Shown here: one piece after another, positions 1-6,789 of the stretch
How positions within the stretch are numbered: the first letter of the stretch is position 1
How the letters are laid out: each line of letters opens with the position of its first letter
Source of the DNA: JABJPM01 sp964596705
GTDB taxonomy: Archaea; Nanobdellota; Nanobdellia; SCGC-AAA011-G17; PNOQ01
Reading direction: 5' to 3'
Assembly (NCBI GenBank): GCA_964596705.1
Contig: CAZQVG010000006.1
Coordinates: 1 to 21,314, forward strand
Length of the DNA: 21,314 nt
Translations under genes and position numbers: made by a program
Notes under the pieces: model-generated
Told to the model about the DNA's origin: nothing
Database searches by the model: none
What the model saw: the letters and a program-made list of their open reading frames with translations, nothing else

Positions 1-2304
1 TTTAATGATAATGGGACTTATGTTCTGGGCATTAAAATAGATGATAAACTAAAAAATATCAGTTTTGATGTTTCTGGTAGTGGCTCTGGGTTTTTTATTG
101 ATGTTGGTGCAGATGGCAGTGAGGAATGGCAGTTTTTTGGCGAGTTTAAAGAATGGGGTGATAAGATTTATCCTGAAGGTTATGAGGGTTATGATTATAA
201 GGGAGATAATTATGATGATGAAGTTTCTGGAAGTAAAAAATGCAATAATATAAATTTAGAGTTTGATCAGGATGAAGTTAGAGTTAAAGTAAATGCAGTT
301 GCTAGGAATCTGAGTGGAAGTACCTTAAAAGCTAAAATTGGAGATAGTTATTGTTTGTTTGATAGTGTTGGAACGAGTTTTAGTGAGATGAGTTGTGAGA
401 TGGATTTGGATTTGTCTGGATATAATAGTCCGCAATTATTGGAAACTTGTTTAATTTTAAATCCTTATGATGGGTTTAGTATTCCAAGATACGTAAAAAT
501 AGGAAATGATCAAGAGTATTATTTTATTACATTGCAAAAAGCATTGTATGAAGAAGGGTTAAGTGGAACTAGTAAGAATGTGAATAGTATAGTTTTGAAG
601 AATGCAATAAATGATTATTATGAAAGTGAATGTGGGGGTAGCGGATGGTGTTTAATTCCTTTGAAATTAAGATTAGAAGAAGCGGGAACTATTAACTTAA
701 ATAATTTTAATTTAGAGTATGGCAACGCTCAGTCTGATAAATTTTATAATGTGACTAGTGAAAGTTTGAGAGTTAATCTAAGCGGTAAAAAAATTCCTTT
801 GAATGCATTTAAAACTTTGAGAACACCAGATGTTGACGGTGAAGAAAGTTGTGTATTAAAAATTAGTTTTGATGGTGAAAGTGTTGATAAACCATTTAAT
901 GTTAGTTCTGGACCAATTGTTGATTTAAAAGTTAGTTCTTATTATATGGGAAAAAATTTGCCAATTAGATTCGATGCTAGTGGAAGTAGAGCTAGAAATA
1001 ATAAAACCATTGTAAGTTATGAATGGGATTTTGGAGATAATTCAAGTGGTACTGGAAGTGTGGTAGAACATAGTTATTCTAATAATGGAAATTATAGTGT
1101 TAAGTTAGTTATAAAGGATTCTGATGGGTTGGAAGCTAGTGATGAAATTGAGGTATATATTATTCCTTTAGAGGAATATCTTGACAGTGAATTGAATGAA
1201 ACTCCAGAGGAGATTAGAAATGCTGAAATATACTTGAATGGGATTGGAAATAATGAGATTAAAAATTTTGTTCAAATTATGGGTTATTTGGGTTCGATAA
1301 ATAGTAGTTTAGAAAAAATTAATAGTTTAAAGGTTAACTTTACAACTGTTAAAAATTCGAATATAAGTGACAAGGATTCGGAATATGTTAAGATTGTTGA
1401 TGAGTTAAATAAAGTAATTACAAAAATCCCTAAAACGATTGCTTTGGTTCAAAAAGAGAATATCCAGAATCAAATGATCTTTGGACCTAATGATGTTTTT
1501 AGTTTTTCTGGAATAAATAATGTCTCTAATTTTGATGCGTATGCAAGAGAAATTTATGAATTTAATATTGATAATGTGACTGTTAGTTCTAATAATAGTT
1601 TATTTAGTGTTGATTATATTGTCGGGAATAATAATTATTTGTTTGTGAATAAGCAAATTTATGTTGTTGGGGGCAGAAATAAAGTTGTTGCTGAAAATTT
1701 AAGGAATGTTGTTTCTAGTTTAGATGATGTGTATGGTGGGGGCAGTAAGGATGAGGCGAATAAGGTTGTTTATTGGAGTATGGATGGGAGTAGTAAGGAG
1801 ATTGAGTATGTAGTGAAAACAAATGAATTGGCTGAGATAAAAACAGTTGTTTATAGTGATGTTGAAATAAGTGGCAGTTCTGTTTATTGTAAAAATGATA
1901 GTTCATGTGAGAAATATTGCGGGGATAATGTTTGTAGCATAATAGATTGGTTGGGTGTAAATGAAAGGGACGAGAATAATGCAAATTATTGTCCACAAGA
2001 TTGTGTTATTAAGAATTCAATTACTAAGTATATTGTTTTGTTTTCATTTTTCTTTTTGATTGTTTTATATTTGTTGTTCTATAAAGGTCCTGGAAATTAT
2101 AAAGAGGTGGTTAATTGGATAACTTATGGAGCTTTTCATAGGAAGTTGTTTGTTTCTGAGAGGGATAAGATTGTTTTAAAACAGTTTATTGATAATGCAT
2201 TAAGAAGGGGATTTAAAGTTGAAGAAATTAAAACTGCATTGTTGAAGAAAGGATGGAATGAGCATCAGATTAATCATATTTTAAGAGATTATAAGCATGA
2301 TTGA
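1..2304 (+). CDS. Membrane-anchored surface protein with PKD domain (5' end outside window)
   Basis: The frame is open from base 1, so this gene begins upstream of the window; the visible part is about 767 codons and the TTG at 355 is not the real start. A PKD domain lies at about 910-1170, with the hallmark YEWDFGD followed by HSYSNNGNYSVKLVI. Around 1888-2004 is a Cys-rich module (CGDNVC ... NYCPQDC). A single hydrophobic segment (about 2017-2085, IVLFSFFFLIVLYLLFY) comes next, then a basic, helical cytoplasmic tail (about 2110-2301) with the pattern FIDNALRRGFKVEEIKTALL. Many Asn-X-Ser/Thr sites suit an extracellular glycoprotein. PKD domains are Ig-like beta folds common on archaeal surface proteins, so a role in the cell envelope or adhesion is likely. 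The exact function is unknown. A tRNA with its own TATA box follows 49 bases after the stop. Confidence 0.85.
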   Translation, partial: FNDNGTYVLGIKIDDKLKNISFDVSGSGSGFFIDVGADGSEEWQFFGEFKEWGDKIYPEGYEGYDYKGDNYDDEVSGSKKCNNINLEFDQDEVRVKVNAVARNLSGSTLKAKIGDSYCLFDSVGTSFSEMSCEMDLDLSGYNSPQLLETCLILNPYDGFSIPRYVKIGNDQEYYFITLQKALYEEGLSGTSKNVNSIVLKNAINDYYESECGGSGWCLIPLKLRLEEAGTINLNNFNLEYGNAQSDKFYNVTSESLRVNLSGKKIPLNAFKTLRTPDVDGEESCVLKISFDGESVDKPFNVSSGPIVDLKVSSYYMGKNLPIRFDASGSRARNNKTIVSYEWDFGDNSSGTGSVVEHSYSNNGNYSVKLVIKDSDGLEASDEIEVYIIPLEEYLDSELNETPEEIRNAEIYLNGIGNNEIKNFVQIMGYLGSINSSLEKINSLKVNFTTVKNSNISDKDSEYVKIVDELNKVITKIPKTIALVQKENIQNQMIFGPNDVFSFSGINNVSNFDAYAREIYEFNIDNVTVSSNNSLFSVDYIVGNNNYLFVNKQIYVVGGRNKVVAENLRNVVSSLDDVYGGGSKDEANKVVYWSMDGSSKEIEYVVKTNELAEIKTVVYSDVEISGSSVYCKNDSSCEKYCGDNVCSIIDWLGVNERDENNANYCPQDCVIKNSITKYIVLFSFFFLIVLYLLFYKGPGNYKEVVNWITYGAFHRKLFVSERDKIVLKQFIDNALRRGFKVEEIKTALLKKGWNEHQINHILRDYKHD

Positions 2305-2319
2305 TTTTGTTTAGCAAAA

Positions 2320-2330
2320 GATTTATAAAA
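2320..2330 (+). promoter_or_regulatory. TATA box for tRNA-Gly(TCC)
   Basis: The sequence GATTTATAAAA, preceded by an A-rich BRE-like stretch (AGCAAAA), is centred about 28 bases before the tRNA 5' end. This is the usual archaeal spacing, so transcription should begin at or next to the mature tRNA. Confidence 0.65.
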
Positions 2331-2353
2331 CAATAATATATCCATTGCTGTAT

Positions 2354-2425
2354 GCGTAGGTAGTGTAATGGCTAGCATTCGAGCCTTCCAAGCTCGCGAT
2401 CCGGGTTCGAGTCCCGGCCTACGCA
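2354..2425 (+). tRNA. tRNA-Gly (anticodon TCC)
   Basis: A complete cloverleaf of 72 nt. The acceptor arms GCGTAGG and CCTACGC pair fully, with discriminator A at 2425. The anticodon stem CGAGC/GCTCG closes the loop CTTCCAA, giving anticodon TCC at 2387-2389. The T arm is CCGGG-TTCGAGT-CCCGG. No CCA is encoded, and no intron is seen. Confidence 0.95.
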
Positions 2426-2435
2426 GTTATTAGTT

Positions 2436-2463
2436 AATTTTTTAAACTGTTTTTTGTTCTTTA
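2436..2463 (+). promoter_or_regulatory. Poly-T terminator of tRNA-Gly and TATA box of tRNA-Arg
   Basis: The spacer between the two tRNAs holds ATTTTTTAAAC (about 2437-2447), centred about 30 bases before tRNA-Arg and therefore a likely TATA box. A second T run follows (TTTTTTG near 2451-2457). T runs like these act as archaeal terminators, so the spacer probably ends one unit and starts the next. Confidence 0.5.
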
Positions 2464-2472
2464 ATGTTTATT

Positions 2473-2548
2473 GGGCTCGTAGCTCAGTTTGGATGAGAGC
2501 GCTTCCCTCCTAAGGAAGAGGTCGCGGGTTCAAATCCCGTCGGGCCCG
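2473..2548 (+). tRNA. tRNA-Arg (anticodon CCT)
   Basis: A complete cloverleaf of 76 nt. The acceptor GGGCTCG pairs with CGGGCCC (one T-G wobble), with discriminator G at 2548. The anticodon stem CTTCC/GGAAG closes the loop CTCCTAA, giving anticodon CCT at 2509-2511, which reads AGG. The T arm is GCGGG-TTCAAAT-CCCGT. No CCA is encoded. Confidence 0.95.
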
Positions 2549-2557
2549 TATTAGAAA

Positions 2558-2567
2558 AATATTTAAA
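2558..2567 (+). promoter_or_regulatory. TATA box for the pilin-like gene
   Basis: AATATTTAAA, in an A-rich context just after tRNA-Arg, is centred about 26 bases before the ATG at 2589. That spacing predicts a leaderless mRNA and argues for the ATG at 2589 over the TTG at 2580. Confidence 0.55.
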
Positions 2568-2588
2568 GATAGTAATTATTTGTTAATT

Positions 2589-3041
2589 ATGAAAAGGGGT
2601 ATTTCACCATTGATGGCAAGTGTATTTCTTGTGGGAATAGCAATTGTTATTGGGGTTATGGTTATTGTTTGGGGAACAAACATTAGCCAGAATGTAATGG
2701 TTGGTCAAGATGAAAAGATAGCTGCTGCAGCTGTTTTAAAGTTTAGTGCTAGATACCCTAGTAATGTGGATTGTAGTTCATTATGTAATGTAAGCCAAAA
2801 TCCTGATATAAAATGTAAATCAGATTATTGTTATTGTGTATTGATAGATAATCTTGAAGATAGAAAAGTTAATTATAAGGTTGTAACTAAAGGAGAGAAT
2901 GGAATTGATTATTGTGGTCCTGAAAATTTTGAGTTGAATGCTCATGAAGCTAAGATTTTTGCTGTTGGATATGATAGTACAAAAGTTGGTACTGGAAAAA
3001 TTAAGGCTTTAATTGATCCTGTTTTATTTTTAGAAAACTAA
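2589..3041 (+). CDS. Archaeal type IV pilin-like protein, Cys-rich
   Basis: A protein of 150 aa. The N-terminus MKRGISPLMASVFLVGIAI is the classic archaeal pilin/archaellin-like start: a short basic leader (MKRG) followed by a long hydrophobic helix (about residues 5-30). Such proteins are usually cut by a prepilin peptidase and assembled through the hydrophobic helix. The ectodomain is small and has six cysteines (two CxxxC/CxYC-like clusters plus a later YCG), so disulfides are likely. The ATG at 2589 is preferred over the upstream TTG because it puts the charged leader first and fits the TATA spacing. It ends tail-to-tail with the diadenylate cyclase gene, overlapping by 4 bases. No pilus ATPase or TadC-like gene is visible beside it, except that the ATPase two genes away belongs to a VirB11/PilT-related superfamily. 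Confidence 0.8.
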   Translation: MKRGISPLMASVFLVGIAIVIGVMVIVWGTNISQNVMVGQDEKIAAAAVLKFSARYPSNVDCSSLCNVSQNPDIKCKSDYCYCVLIDNLEDRKVNYKVVTKGENGIDYCGPENFELNAHEAKIFAVGYDSTKVGTGKIKALIDPVLFLEN

Positions 3042-3871
3042 ACTTTGATTGAAATTCTTCCTTGTTTTAATACACGGACTTTCCCACCAGATTCTGATAC
3101 TACAACTGCGATTGCGTTTGTGTTTTTTGTCAAAGCTGCGCAAGCTCTATGTTTTGTTCCAAATCCATCTGGGAAGTCTAAGTCTGCAGTATCTATATCA
3201 ATGTAAGTTCCTGCGCTGATTATTTCTCCTTCGTTATTTATTACGAAAACTCCATCTAATTGGGCGAAGTTCTTTATTGTTTCTTTTAGATCTGGGTCTG
3301 TTATTTTTGGTTTTTCTGTTAGATTATAGAAGGGGTTTATTATCATTTGTCTTAAATATTTGTTTATCTCTTGAGGGTCTCCTATAATAAATGCAGTTCC
3401 GACTTTTCTTCCTTCTCTTCCTTCTTCACCTATTTCTTTTGCTATGCTAATTGTTGCTTCTATTATATCTGAGCCAATATATTCAGATAATTTCTGTTGT
3501 CCAATCTTGAAGAAAATTTCATCTACATCGAAAACAAATAATAGTCCTTGATAACCCACCCCTAAATTTGGGTTTTGGACACAGACTACTTGTTCCCCTT
3601 TTGTTAAATAGTTTTTATTGATTGCTTCTAATAAGATTGTTTTTATTGGAACTATAGAACCGAATTCAGGTTTTTTTGTTTTAGTTTCATATTCTATTTT
3701 TTTGTAGATTCCTGGTGAAGTTTGTTTGAATATTGTTACTTTTATCTTCATATGATCTGTGCCTTCATATTCTTCTTTTGGTATTTTTTCTATTGTGACT
3801 ATGCTGTTTACATTTAAGTCGCGAGCTATCCTTGTTGCTGCTACTCCAATAATCTCGTCTATTTTTTTCAT
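3038..3871 (-). CDS. dacZ: DacZ-type diadenylate cyclase (c-di-AMP synthase)
   Basis: A protein of 277 aa that should condense two ATP into the second messenger c-di-AMP. Residues 1-125 form an alpha/beta N-terminal domain as in archaeal DacZ proteins. Residues about 130-277 match the DisA_N (DAC) catalytic domain: EGREGRKVGTAFIIGD at 150-165, NPF at 179-181, the D-G motif at 206-208 (DGV where most members have DGA), and GTKHRA at 238-243 (members usually have a xxHR/RHR nucleotide-binding motif). It has no DNA-binding part of bacterial DisA and no membrane segment. It lies 56 bases downstream of the PIN-ATPase gene on the same strand, so co-transcription is possible. A weak TATTTTAA element upstream of the ATG could give it a separate start. 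In Archaea c-di-AMP is linked to osmotic and potassium control; an MscS channel lies 9 kb away in this window. Confidence 0.88.
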   Translation of the reverse strand: MKKIDEIIGVAATRIARDLNVNSIVTIEKIPKEEYEGTDHMKIKVTIFKQTSPGIYKKIEYETKTKKPEFGSIVPIKTILLEAINKNYLTKGEQVVCVQNPNLGVGYQGLLFVFDVDEIFFKIGQQKLSEYIGSDIIEATISIAKEIGEEGREGRKVGTAFIIGDPQEINKYLRQMIINPFYNLTEKPKITDPDLKETIKNFAQLDGVFVINNEGEIISAGTYIDIDTADLDFPDGFGTKHRACAALTKNTNAIAVVVSESGGKVRVLKQGRISIKV

Positions 3872-3927
3872 GCTAATAATTATGGATGAGAACTTCTTAA
3901 AATAGTTTTTGTAATTTTTTTAGATAA

Positions 3928-5715
3928 TTAAACTTTGATCTCTAATTTTTTATTGGTATCTAAAGCACTTGTTAAGGTTCTGCCGAGTTGAGATTTTTTA
4001 TGTATCTGTATTTTTCCAGAGTTTGAAATTATTGCAGAGAATAAGAAGTTGTCTTCTAAGAAAAATTCTGCTTGTTTTTTTGCAAGGGATTTTGGTAAAA
4101 CAAATGTTATGTATTTTTTGGATTCAGATACTCCGTAATTTACAGGTTCTTTTCTTATTTCGAGTTCCTTTATTGTTATTTTTATGCCGAGTTTATTTTC
4201 TATGTTTTCTATTCGTTTGCCTTTAACTCCTATTAGTTTTGGAACTTCTTTTTCTGGAACATAAATTGTTGCCCTATTTGATGAATTTATTTCTACTTTT
4301 GCATTTTTCGAGTATTGTCTGAATTCACGTTCTAGATATTGTTCGGCAAATTTTATTGTTGATGATTTTTCTCCTGATACAGGAATTACTACGGTTTCTT
4401 CCCCATAACTGTAAATTTCGTAAGCTAGTTTATTTTCTATAAAATCATATACTTCAATTACTGGACGTGCTAGATCAGATTCTGTCATTCCTGTTGGAAC
4501 TTTGACAGTCATCTTTAGTGTTAGTACAGAGGATATTTCTCCTGAATCCATGTAGATTATTGTATCTAAAACTGAAGGGATCATACCAGTTTCCATCCTT
4601 GTAATAAATCTTTGGATGGAGTCTATAGCGGAAGCTGAGTGTATTACTCCAAGACAGTTTGATCCTGCTAGTCTTAAGTCTATGAATAATTTAAAATCTG
4701 GTGTGTCTCTTATTTCATCAAAGATTATGTTGTCTGGTCTTGATAGGAATAAAATGTCGTGGATTTCTTGGGAGTCAGAAAAGTTTTTTGAATATTGAGT
4801 TATTTCTGGAGTTAATTGTAAGTCTCTCGGAGATTCAACTGTTTTTGTTATCTTGCCTTGCTTTGCATAATATTCAGCTATGGCTTGTGCAAATGTTGAT
4901 TTTCCTGAACCAACTTCTCCAGCAATTAATATGCCTCGAGCTTTTGTTTGAATTCTCTCTAGTATTTCTTGAGGAATTTTGTAATCTGATAAATCTAATT
5001 TTTTGATTGGACGTATAACTGTTATTTCTAGGCCGTTAGATGTGGGTGGGCGTACAATGACTATTCTGTAGTTTTTGTATTGGACTACTGTGGAACCGGA
5101 TCTGGAAATTTCTACAAAAGAATTTGGGTCTATCTTTGCTTTTTCTATTATTTCTTTTGAAAACTCTAATAAGCGTTCTTTTTTAAGTGGTTTTTTTGAG
5201 AGTTTTATTAATTTCCAGTTTCCTGGATGTCCCCGTTTTGCAACAGGAATAGCATTTTCTTTTAGGTGGATGGACATGGTGTTTGCATCAAAGTATTTTT
5301 CTATCTTTAGTTTTGATTTTTGGGTTTTTTGTTTTATGAATAAAACGTCTAAACCGTAAACCAGTGCAGATTCTGATTGAACTATGTCTGCTGTGATTAG
5401 GGTTGCTTGTTCTTCATACGCTATTTTTCTTATTAAAGCATCTATTTCTCCAGACTTAGCATATTTTATTTGATCAGAGGTTGGTCTATCTCCAATAAAT
5501 CTTAGATCAATCTTGTTTTGTTTTTTTAGTTCTTGTAATTTTTTTAATTCATCTAATCCTAGAAATCCGGTTTCTCTTTTTTTATTTGCTTGAGATTCAA
5601 GTTCTGCGACAACTGCGTTTGGAATTATTATTGTTCCTTTTATTTCGTTTTTTCTTACTAGTTTAGAAACTACTCCTTCTATTATTACAGATGTGTCTGG
5701 CACGTATGTTTTCAT
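3928..5715 (-). CDS. PIN domain - ATPase - KH domain protein (PilT-type ATPase, COG1855-like)
   Basis: A protein of 595 aa with three parts. An N-terminal PIN-like nuclease fold has the conserved acids D7, E39, D92 and D110 and ends near residue 125. A central VirB11/PilT-like ATPase has Walker A GEVGSGKST at 266-274 and Walker B NIIFDE at 329-334, followed by the conserved region GSNCLGVIHSASAIDSIQRF (about 351-370). A C-terminal KH-like RNA-binding domain has GVKG at 496-499. This architecture is a widespread archaeal family of unknown exact role, annotated as PINc/VirB11 family ATPase and thought to act on RNA rather than pili. All four PIN acids and both nucleotide motifs are present, so it looks active. 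The ATG sits about 26 bases from its TATA box, giving a leaderless mRNA. Confidence 0.9.
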   Translation of the reverse strand: MKTYVPDTSVIIEGVVSKLVRKNEIKGTIIIPNAVVAELESQANKKRETGFLGLDELKKLQELKKQNKIDLRFIGDRPTSDQIKYAKSGEIDALIRKIAYEEQATLITADIVQSESALVYGLDVLFIKQKTQKSKLKIEKYFDANTMSIHLKENAIPVAKRGHPGNWKLIKLSKKPLKKERLLEFSKEIIEKAKIDPNSFVEISRSGSTVVQYKNYRIVIVRPPTSNGLEITVIRPIKKLDLSDYKIPQEILERIQTKARGILIAGEVGSGKSTFAQAIAEYYAKQGKITKTVESPRDLQLTPEITQYSKNFSDSQEIHDILFLSRPDNIIFDEIRDTPDFKLFIDLRLAGSNCLGVIHSASAIDSIQRFITRMETGMIPSVLDTIIYMDSGEISSVLTLKMTVKVPTGMTESDLARPVIEVYDFIENKLAYEIYSYGEETVVIPVSGEKSSTIKFAEQYLEREFRQYSKNAKVEINSSNRATIYVPEKEVPKLIGVKGKRIENIENKLGIKITIKELEIRKEPVNYGVSESKKYITFVLPKSLAKKQAEFFLEDNFLFSAIISNSGKIQIHKKSQLGRTLTSALDTNKKLEIKV

Positions 5716-5736
5716 AATTTTTATATTTCTTAGCTC

Positions 5737-5769
5737 ATTTATATAGTTTGCTTATGAAAAATTTATATA
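5737..5769. promoter_or_regulatory. Divergent promoter pair in the 76-base intergenic region
   Basis: On the minus strand TATATAAAT (5737-5745) is centred 26 bases before the PIN-ATPase ATG at 5715. On the plus strand ATTTATATA (5761-5769) is centred 27 bases before the ATG at 5792. Both spacings predict leaderless transcripts. The two boxes lie only about 15 bases apart, so occupancy by TBP/TFB may be mutually exclusive. Confidence 0.6.
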
Positions 5770-5791
5770 CTTGAAGATTTTTGGTTTTTTT

Positions 5792-6724
5792 ATGTTAAAA
5801 AAATTGGCGTTGGCCTTGGGTTTAATTTTATACTCGGGTCAGAGTGTTGCAAATGCTGGGGATTTTGATAAAAAAAGAGATGGTTTAGAAGAGATTGTTG
5901 AGGTAAGAAACATAGTTGCTTATGAGTTAGATAAGTTGGGAGATTGGACTACAAGAGATTTATCTTGGTTTATCCAGAATCCTTTTCCTGCGGGTGCAGG
6001 TGTTGAAATGAAATTTAGTCGTAATAGTTATTTTGTTTCATATGCTAATTATAATACTAAATATGCGGAGTGGTTAGTTCCTCCTTTAAATCTTGGAGAC
6101 GATTATTCTGGAGGGGGATTAAAAGAGGGCAGGTTAGATTTTTCTGGCAGAGATTATTTTAAATGGTGGGGGGATTTTAGTGCAGATGGAGATTGGGTGA
6201 TGAAAGGGGATGGTGAAGCATTAGGTTTTGGATATAAGAAAGAGGTTAGTAGAGATGGTGAAGCGAGTATTAATATTTTTGCACAAGCTAATATTTTTTC
6301 TTATAATGCGTTTGCTAGTGGAGACGGGGTATTAAATGGGAATATTAATTATGAGGGGAGTTTAGGCGGTTATTCTTACAGTGGAAGTGTTGATGGAAGT
6401 TTTAATTATGATGCTGATGTTGATGTGAAAACAAAAGGAGTTTCTTTTAATGTTGGTGGGGAGGTTGTTTTGAGTAAAGAGAATTATAGACCTGCTTTTG
6501 TGTTGGGTGTTGACCTAACTCATAGGACGATGGGTACCGAGTATGTTTTTTCTTTTTTGGGGGTTACTCAGGATTTGCCAGATGAAATTAAATTTGGGAA
6601 AGTATTTAGAGATTTTTATTTAGGCAGTCATTTTGAGGTTGAATATAATCCTGTTAGTGTTAGGTTGGATGTGAATAATGAATATGGAGATAGGTTGAGT
6701 GTTGGATTGAAGAAGAGGTTTTAG
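5792..6724 (+). CDS. Secreted beta-rich protein of unknown function
   Basis: A protein of 310 aa that I do not recognise. The start MLKKLALALGLILYSGQSVANA is a Sec signal peptide, with cleavage expected after ANA (about residue 22). The ATG at 5792 is chosen over the TTG at 5771 because it opens the signal peptide directly and lies 27 bases after the TATA box. The mature part is rich in Gly, Ser, Asp and aromatic residues with alternating patterns (for example GNINYEGSLGGYSYSGSVDG and GVSFNVGGEVVLSK), typical of beta strands. It has no cysteine and no second membrane helix. The last strands (SVRLDVNNEYGDRLSVGLKKRF) end in Phe, as bacterial outer-membrane barrel proteins do; this may be chance in an archaeon. 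It lies just upstream of the RHS gene on the same strand but that gene has its own TATA box. Confidence 0.65.
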   Translation: MLKKLALALGLILYSGQSVANAGDFDKKRDGLEEIVEVRNIVAYELDKLGDWTTRDLSWFIQNPFPAGAGVEMKFSRNSYFVSYANYNTKYAEWLVPPLNLGDDYSGGGLKEGRLDFSGRDYFKWWGDFSADGDWVMKGDGEALGFGYKKEVSRDGEASINIFAQANIFSYNAFASGDGVLNGNINYEGSLGGYSYSGSVDGSFNYDADVDVKTKGVSFNVGGEVVLSKENYRPAFVLGVDLTHRTMGTEYVFSFLGVTQDLPDEIKFGKVFRDFYLGSHFEVEYNPVSVRLDVNNEYGDRLSVGLKKRF

Positions 6725-6759
6725 AACCGTTTTATTTTTTATAAATGAAAAAGAAAAGA

Positions 6760-6769
6760 TTTAAATATA
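6760..6769 (+). promoter_or_regulatory. TATA box for the RHS gene
   Basis: TTTAAATATA, preceded by the A/G-rich stretch GAAAAAGAAAAGA (BRE-like), is centred about 25 bases before the ATG at 6790. This predicts a leaderless mRNA. Confidence 0.6.
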
Positions 6770-6789
6770 TTTTTTGAGTTTTAATTGCT

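Noticed and set aside
1715..1996. Minus-strand His/Tyr-rich frame of 93 codons inside the PKD gene
   Set aside because: The composition is that of antisense to Asn/Ser/Val-rich coding; the plus-strand frame is continuous and has domain signatures.
3969..5359. Plus-strand frames within the PIN-ATPase gene
   Set aside because: They run opposite a fully recognisable gene and have low-complexity hydrophobic content.
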